Positions 57,130 to 64,000 of a DNA stretch of 64,000 bases are shown here, one piece after another (position 1 is the first letter of the stretch; each line of letters begins with the position of its first letter). The stretch covers positions 1,461,059 through 1,525,058 of the forward strand of contig NW_025064886.1 of assembly GCF_019112545.1 (NCBI RefSeq), written 5' to 3'. The translations under genes and the position numbers were made by a program. The notes beneath the pieces are model-generated. The model saw nothing but the letters and a program-made list of their open reading frames with translations. It was not told the origin of the DNA and made no database searches. This stretch comes from Guyanagaster necrorhizus. Its lineage: Eukaryota; Basidiomycota; Agaricomycetes; Agaricales; Physalacriaceae.

Positions 57130-57876
57130 TCAGTGGAGCATGTGTACCCAGCCATCACCCACAATGCCGTCAAACTGCTTGCCGCTACGCGTCCGCCTGT
57201 CGGCATATGCTTGTGGACGGTCAAGGTTAATGAGCTTATCGGACACCGGTAGCTCGCGCGACTCGTCAACCTCGACCCAGCCCTTCCAGCCCTTCTTTAC
57301 CGCGACCCGCTTCTTCCGCGGAGGCCTGGGAGCGACCAGGCGTGGCAGGTCTTCATCATCGTCGGGTGTATGTGGTCTCTTGGAAGAAGTACGGGAAACG
57401 CTCGACGAATCAGACGGCCCAGGAGTTGAGCCAGGTGTGGAAGGATACGGAGGCGGCGACATTGTTGGAGGCGGCGTGATGGATAGGGATCGTTGCAAGG
57501 TGGTAATGTGGATGGTAGGACGGCTGTAGGAGGTGGAAGGGACAGGCTGTGATAGAGCCACCGTCGGTGTGTGTGCTACCGGCGTCGCGCTTTTGGCAGG
57601 TGATGCAGCGGGTGGTCGTTCCCAGTGGCCATGCTTCATCTTTCGCTTCTCCGGACCCTTCTCCATCCAAAAACTACTTTTCACAGGTTGTTTCAATGTG
57701 CTCTCCCAATTTTCCTCTTCTTCGAGTGCATATGGCCCTAGGCCATTTAGCAGGCTAGTCAGGACGTCGCGAGAGGGACGTATCTGGAAGGCTCCAGCCA
57801 TAACAGATGTCGCGCTGCGGCGGGATCGTTTTGTTGAATTCATTGTTGACGGTAGTGGGGAAAAAAGAAAGGACAT
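57130..57876 (-). CDS. Small basic Pro/Ser-rich protein, unrecognised
   Basis: This is a single-exon open frame of 248 aa from 57876; the ATG at 57843 (MNSTKRSRRSATSV) is a plausible alternative. It starts with a basic patch, then an aromatic block (TSLLNGLGPYALEEEENW, SSFWMEKGPEK) and a Pro/Ser/Thr-rich middle. A nuclear-localisation-like APRPPRKKRVAVKKGWKGW and the C-terminal SDKLINLDRPQAYADRRTR follow. The ends look conserved and the centre disordered, which suggests a fungal nuclear regulatory or adaptor protein. I cannot assign a family. Confidence 0.6.
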   Translation of the reverse strand: MSFLFSPLPSTMNSTKRSRRSATSVMAGAFQIRPSRDVLTSLLNGLGPYALEEEENWESTLKQPVKSSFWMEKGPEKRKMKHGHWERPPAASPAKSATPVAHTPTVALSQPVPSTSYSRPTIHITTLQRSLSITPPPTMSPPPYPSTPGSTPGPSDSSSVSRTSSKRPHTPDDDEDLPRLVAPRPPRKKRVAVKKGWKGWVEVDESRELPVSDKLINLDRPQAYADRRTRSGKQFDGIVGDGWVHMLH

Positions 57877-60641
57877 TGGTCGGGCGCAGTGAAGGCGTTA
57901 AATAGCGTGGAGTGACTGGAGTCACGGTAAACAACATGCTGACGGCATCAACAACAGCCCTCCATATGGCACGTGCTTCTCACCTAGTACCGGATCTATC
58001 CCCTTCGGTTTCCTTCATGTTCTACAACCGTCCGGAGTATTCCCGACCCTGTCCCTCCTTCCCCTGTCTCCCTTCCGCTCTCCAGAGCCACTGACTGGTA
58101 TTTTTTTGGGCTCTCTTTGTTGTTGATTTCTTGTGTTTCGTACCCTTCATTTTGATCGTCCAATCATATTCGCATGTACGATATTGCTCAGCCGCTCATT
58201 CCCGTTCCCGGATCTTTCCTCGAGGCCCAGGAAATGAATCCTGCCAGATGACCTGATAAACCACTACGTCTCTTTGTATTTTTGCCATGCAACCCTCTTC
58301 TAGGGCATCCACCATTCGATGCAGGTTCATTGTACCCGTTGCCTAGGTGATATTGTTCCATTGTCTACTGGAAACTATACGCGGAAAGCAGACCGATAAC
58401 AGTCTGAAGATGATCTGCGGAGCCTAGCGTCTCGGACCCAATAATCAACTAAATAAAGACGAACACACTACACCTTTCCTGTTCTTTTACCCAGGGTTTC
58501 GATCTCAGGATCTTCCATTTGCTTCCTGTTTAACGGTTCTTGGTCCCCTGAAACATTTTCGCAGGCAGACCGGATTCACCATGGTGTTTGTATATATAGA
58601 CGCCACAGAAGCCTGGCTGGCTGGGCGCTTCCGCGAGTCTTAGGCTTTTGTCTCGCGCGCCTACTGCGGGTATATACACCCTTCCCGTAGCATCTCTCCT
58701 AGTCGGATTTTCGGGCAGCCGTCTCAACTCCCAGCCAACCGCACCACGCCGAGCTCCATTCCGGCGATTTCTATCTACCAACAAAGTTCAGCTTCCCTAT
58801 CTCTTTACTGCCGTCATTTCTTATCCCAGAAATCAAGCCATATCCATCTATCCATCATTCACGAGATTGTCACCAAACTGTCGGTACTCCATTGTAGGTA
58901 TTTTTTCGGCAATGGACAACCGACAGGGTCACGGCACTGCCTAGAAACGTGAGTTGTTCATACACGGCCGTGCCGCCTAGGTGATGCGTAAGGTGCCACG
59001 CCAGTCAACGCATGTCCTTGGAAACCTTTCGACGTGTCTACTTACATCGGCGCAGCCGTATCGCCCCCAGTTTATGGCCTGTATTATGCGACCCTAAGGC
59101 TGTTGCTTAAACTTGGCAACTGCGGTCTAGCTGCCGACCGCGCCGTGTCCATTCAATACCTTGAGCAGTATATTTTTATAAAACATCATTACCAGGAACG
59201 AGTGATGCATCAACACCCTCAATAGCTCAGGATACCACGTTTGGAACGCACCTGATCTATGCAGGGAAGTCTTGTGGCTTAGTCTACTCGGTCTTTGGTA
59301 GAGTAATCTCAACTCCCTCATACTCATATATTAGCCTGATGAAAAACCCAAGGTACACTCCTATATACTCACCCAGTCAGTAACTATCCAGAGTTAATGT
59401 ATCGCGACCCTCTCGCAGAAACTGGCGTAGATACCACTCTGCGGAGCCGAAAGGGACTTACAGTCTACATGTAAGCGACGATGTCAGGGACATCGTCATA
59501 TCGATACTGCAACTTTTTGATTGCAACTCGTACACAGCCGGAGGGGGTAGGATAAGACAAGTCCTGGCTCCTCATAAAATCGGATTCCGGATCTGAAATG
59601 ATACACATGTCAACATGCATTCTTAGTCAATGTCAATCGGCATCTGCAACAGTAGTGATAACATCTTGAGTTTTGTCTCCATATACTCACTGTGTTTTCC
59701 ATGATACAATTACTGAGAAAAGCTTTAAGACGACCTCGAGCGTCAGGCGCCACCTCGATCCAATTTCAAATAGGATGGATGCTCTTCTCGCGACCTCTAT
59801 GAGAGATAAGGATAGCAAGAGAGCATTCCACAGCTGGTCATCAAGTCGTTCAAATCTATCTCAAAGGAGAGAGGAGTAAGTGGTAATGATCGTTACTCGG
59901 AGTCCGTTTCAGCTGCCGATCATCAAGTCCAGTTGTTGCTGGTCATGCACTACTACTTAGAATATTCAGCATGAATTATGGGCAAGTTAATACAAATATA
60001 CTTGCTATATGTACTGTCGGTTTGAATAGCGAAATATATTTTTAGTTGGGCGAGTAAATGGACGACGCTAAGAGGGGATCCAGAGGAGCGATGTGAGCCC
60101 GTACAGCTCGAGAAACCAACAACGAGAGAGAAAAGAGACGGTCACAAATTGAAAGAAGTACATTTACACCCAAAGGCCGGAAAAGGAGCGTGTCAGATTG
60201 TATCAAGAACCGTGTGGTAGTGTTGACAACTCACGGCTGATGTGTGACTAGGGCTCTCAGTCTACCACAAGGACACGAGTTTTCACTAACCGCAATCAAG
60301 GCCGCTGTTTACTCTTGTAGACGCCTGATATAAACGCCTTGTTTTTATCAGAAAACGAGGTCGCAGCATTGGCAGAAAATTCAGTCTAATGAATGCGGAA
60401 GGAGAACACGCCAGTGTCACGCGTGACACGGTATTAGGCGAGTTAGAGCCTCGTTGCGTTGTAAGAGAATTTCCGTGTTTGAAAGAAATGGTACAATAGT
60501 ATGAGAATACAAAGCCGTTAAGGTGGTATTTAACAGGAAATTGGTATACAGGTCCTAGAAATGCAGATAGTACACTGGTGATCATGTTATATGTAGTAAA
60601 TACAAAAAAGAGATGTGAACCGTTGTCTTCGGATGCACGAA
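57877..60641. other. Long gene-free region (2.8 kb)
   Basis: Small frames on both strands (58530-58784 minus, 58648-58944 plus, 59673-59879 plus, 60286-60585 minus) have no recognised domain. The right end holds the 3' flank of the kinase gene at 60642. Pyrimidine-rich stretches near 58,000-58,100 fit promoter or 5' UTR sequence of the 57876 gene. Confidence 0.4.
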
Positions 60642-63054
60642 TTACACTGCAAATGTGGGAGAGCCTTCCACGACTGGCGTACTAACCATCGCTGAGCTGA
60701 AGCAGTCAGGAGCCATAGAACCGTCGCTATAGGCGTCCTTGAGTCTTCGCCAGATAGCCCGGAACGTCGCAGTGGATCCCTTTTCTCGGACCAGCGATAT
60801 AATTGATACGCACACATGCGAGACACTGTTACTTGCGCAAGGATTAGGAATAGGCAGAGGTGAAATATGAGGACTCTTGTTCACATAAACGCTGGCACTT
60901 CCATGTGCAAGCACGGCTGGTGGCGGAGGAGCCGAGAGAAAGTTCGAGGTAGGCGACATAAGAGGTGAATTAGGCGCAGCTAGATGGGCCATTGATGATG
61001 GTGAGAACCAAACTTTAAAGCGCACGGGTTTCATATTGGCAAGCTCGCCACAGCTCGATTCGTCGAGCCTACACCTGAGAAACGGCGGTTCTAGTGTCCC
61101 GCTTGATCCTGGCGAAACCGTGGAACCTGGGCCATCAATGATGACGCCGAGCCTTTCTAACACACGTTTGACACCATCACAAGCCTTCATAGATTCATCG
61201 GATGAATACAGCATCCATGAACTGCTCTGGGAATGCGCTCCTTGGTGTTTCCAGCTGAATAGATTGAAAAACCACCCTTTAAACTCGCCGACGACCGGGG
61301 ATGTGAGTAATCGGCTATGTGTGTGGACACTGCTTAAAGGCGAGAAGAGAGCGAGCGGGGAAGGAATAGACAACGTTGAATGCTTCTTGTTCAATGACGG
61401 GAGCTCAAGCGGAGGTGCTGAGAAATAGAATCAGTCACGCCACAAATGTAATGGCTGAATAGTCAACTTACGTCTAGGCTTGCGTTCTTTCATGTTTTTA
61501 TTTGGGCTAGTGTCCCTGTCGGCGGTAATATTTCCCACTTCCCTGCAAACGTCCCTACCGACACTCAGGCCAATGCCGCTGCGGCCTTCATCATCGGTGC
61601 CGATGTAACTCCATGACTCTTCGCGAACACTTTTGTTCTTCTTATTGAAGTGGACTGACATTCGTTGCTGTTGAAGATGATTGTCAGTGACGGTCAAACT
61701 ATTGATTTTGGCCAGGAGATCCTCGGCTTTTGTTTCAGTTGGATGAGGATCTGCTTTGTGAGAAGATACGTCCAGCGAAGGAGTGACCGGAGCTAATGAC
61801 GGCTTATGGGCTGAAGATAAACGGCCAACGGCAGGAAATGGAAGAATGCTATTATCAATCCGTCGAGAAGACTTGACTGGCACTTCAGATTGCGGACGCT
61901 CGGTGGCGGCTGACAGACAATGAGAAGCTGCTCGTTGGACGGAGGGCGTCTCAACAGAAACATAGGAACCGTCCTTCGCGGCGGGATGAGAGAAAGTATA
62001 TCCTCGCCTTGGCAGCTGAGGAGGCGGGCCACCAGTCATCACGAAAGATGACTTTGGGTGAGACCGAGGGACGTGGAACTCAGAACGGTGGACGGGTTCA
62101 TTCACGGGATGCTGTGGTCCTGCGGGTGAAGCAGGCCTGTCTCTTTGCGAGGTGGTAGCGGTGCGTCTGATTGAAGGAGAAACTGGATGTAATCCGATAG
62201 GAGCAGCAACGAATCGGGAACGACCTTGAAAGGGGTCGCATTTACCACTGTCGTACTTCTTCAGAAGTCCTGCTCTAATCTTTGAGTCGAACTCCCAGCC
62301 CAGATTGAAACCCATGCCACCAAGTGAAACGTCAGCAATTGCTGTATCGGCAGGTTTGGTATCTTCGAGCTTTGACGTTTCCTCGCGATACTTTCCAAGA
62401 AGAAAGTAGAAAGCTTTTGCGTGTACACCTTGACCGGCAGGAGAACACAGGTCGCGTTTGATCGACTCGCCTGCCTGGTCTGTGTATTTCCCCCAGATGA
62501 TACGAAGTGAAGAGAATAGGTCCGGATCGATAAGCGAAGAATGGAGGATAGGGCGCGCCAGAACTTCCGGAGAAGGAGGGACCGAAGGATTCGGAGGAAT
62601 CTTGCTGACCGATGCTGCGGCGGAAGAGGTTACCCAAGGATGCACAAGAATCTCAGAAATCTGATGAATCAATCAGTAAACACGCGTAATATCGTGCTTG
62701 ATTCGTACCGTGATTCGCTGATGAACATCAACAACCAACATTCGAGACAGAAGATTTTTTGCCAATGGATCTAATGACTGGGGCATCTCGAAAACGCCAC
62801 TCTTTACCTTGCTTAGCAGAACCCCGGCGTCCTTGTCGTCAAAAGGCAGCCGGCCTGAAAGGAGAGCGAAAAGAACAATGCCGCAACTCCAGATGTCCGT
62901 CGCGGTTCCTTGGTACCTATGTCCGTTGACGATTTCGGGGCTAGCGTAATGAGGGGAGCCGCAGCTTGTCTCCAGATGAAGAGAAGGGGGAGCAAAGGCA
63001 GCCATTCCCCAATCGGCTATCTTGACGAAAGGAGGATTAAAAGAAGCAATGAGA

Positions 63055-63086
<32 letters not shown>

Positions 63087-63626
63087 AGAAAATGTGTGCG
63101 CGTAGTTGAGACCATATATGATTTGCATGAAAATGATCAGAGCTTCGGAAGGATCCAAGCGACGTTTGTTGACCAGGAAATCGAAAAGTTCTCCGCCTTC
63201 GACATATTCAAGAATGAGAAAGAGCTCCCTAGTGCTTTCGTAGACATCGTAGATGCGTAGGATGTTGGGATGGTTCATGAGCTTCATCATTATAATTTCT
63301 CGGTCAATTCCTAGGCGTTGTTTCTCTGTTTTCACTTGTTGGGTAGAAAGTGAGACACGAGAGTTGACCAGCGGGGCAAGAGGGAGGATTTTGACGGCGG
63401 CGAGCTGTCCACTACGTTTGTGCTTGGCGATTTTGACACGACCGGAAGCACCTTTCCCGACGCACTCGCCTATAATCCAAGGACCTATACACTTTGGATC
63501 TGTAGCGTATTCGAACGCTTCAGCACCGCCAGCTGCAGCCTTCTCTTTTTCCCAACGAGTTCCTAGCGGAGCTTTATACTTGACAGGAGGCGCGCGAGGT
63601 GGACTTGAAGATACCGGACACGCCAT
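60642..63626 (-). CDS. Gin4/Hsl1/Cdr2-type septin-ring and cell-size kinase
   Basis: Three exons, 63626-62709, 62660-61472 and 61417-60642, total 2883 nt and 960 aa. The kinase domain (about residues 45-320) has GKGASGRVKIAKHKRSG, EYVEGGELFDFL, HRDLKPENILI and CGSPHYASPEIVNGHRY. The metal-binding motif reads DWG instead of DFG (KIADWGMAAF). A UBA-like stretch may follow. The long middle is Ser/Pro-rich, and the last exon ends in a domain resembling the fungal kinase-associated-1 lipid-binding module (KPVRFKVWF, REKGSTATFRAIWRRLKDAY). Relatives sit at the division site or bud neck, bind septins or membrane, and restrain Wee1 to couple size and morphogenesis to mitosis. A stop follows GSPTFAV. 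Confidence 0.87.
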
Positions 63627-64000
63627 GGCTACCGAAGAGAGAGACAGAGAGATAATATAGCTAGAACACGAGCAGCTCGGCCAGCAAGCAGCAAAATAAA
63701 GAAACCAGTAGCGTTGGTGATAGAAGGTCGAAGAGATTGATCCAATGATGTCACGTTGATGGCAATATTTGGGCGTGACTACATCACATCCGAATTTTAG
63801 CGAAGACGACGACGGGCTACAAATCTACTGCTCTCGTATTAATTGTGGAATAGAGGATTTCGGGTAGGTCATCAACATCTTTTTGTTTTGTTTCTGACCG
63901 GCAGGCGCACAGGTGGTGAGCGAAACACCCGCGGTACTATCCGGAATTTCCAGCTACCAGTCAGTAACCGGTATTCGTCGTACACATGCATGTCATCTAC
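63627..64000 (-). promoter_or_regulatory. Upstream region of the Gin4/Cdr2-type kinase
   Basis: It contains the 5' flank of the kinase start at 63626, including a purine-rich GAGAGAGACAGAGAG tract just upstream of the ATG on the plus strand. No other gene is seen to the window end. Confidence 0.4.

Noticed and set aside
57140..57529. Plus-strand frame opposite the 248-aa basic protein
   Set aside because: Antisense shadow without a domain; the minus-strand frame has coherent composition and start.
58380..58520. Possible tRNA-like B box (GTTTCGATCTC)
   Set aside because: No matching A box, acceptor stem or cloverleaf could be folded around it.

Overview
This window looks like nuclear DNA of a filamentous basidiomycete, probably an agaricomycete. 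The genes carry many short GT-AG introns of about 36-127 nt. The housekeeping genes include a fungal polo kinase, a Gin4/Cdr2-type septin kinase and the ribosome-assembly GTPase MTG1. The repeats are CpG-depleted Ty3/gypsy chromoviruses, and the expanded families (DUF3435/FluG-domain proteins, PIN-like carriers, trypsin-fold proteases) are ones I know from mushroom-forming fungi. I saw no rRNA, tRNA or CRISPR array. Splice sites are my own reading and untested by RNA data.

Region 1 (1-about 20,260) is a graveyard of retroelements, AT-rich and almost free of CpG. It holds two nested, stop-riddled Ty3/gypsy chromoviruses (gag-protease-RT-RNase H-integrase-chromodomain), with LTRs at 1-153(-), 7967-8428(+), 12441-12942(-), 16536-17004(+) and 18017-18477(-). 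A minus-strand relic at 18478-20210 resembles the Gag-like and RT start of a DIRS/tyrosine-recombinase retroelement. Both gypsy integrases are split by unrelated-looking 1.4-1.8 kb inserts at nearly the same place.

Region 2 (about 20,270-43,800) has normal CpG content and is a patchwork of broken and duplicated genes. It includes a 3'-truncated GH43-like secreted glycosidase and a PIN/auxin-efflux-like carrier present as one near-complete pseudogene plus three 3' pieces. A trypsin-fold protease gene occurs as two intact copies (A 25541-27154 +, C 38890-40503 -), one copy with a single-base deletion (B 32391-34003 -) and one gutted relic (D, about 37.2-37.85 kb). Copies A and B form 2.3 kb inverted arms around a degenerate DUF3435 tyrosine-recombinase-like gene. 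A half ABC-B transporter pseudogene and a 75-330 bp non-coding repeat with a hairpin lie between the protease copies. This is the most unusual part of the window: a recent, apparently mobile or recombination-driven amplification that did not suffer the CpG decay seen next door.

Region 3 (43,855-63,626) is ordinary euchromatin. It contains polo kinase (7 exons, 820 aa), a divergent low-complexity hypothetical protein, a wax-synthase-like membrane protein that lacks the expected catalytic WHQ motif, MTG1, a small basic proline/serine-rich protein and a 960-aa Gin4/Cdr2-like kinase. Large gene-free spacers separate some of them (54.8-57.1 and 57.9-60.6 kb).
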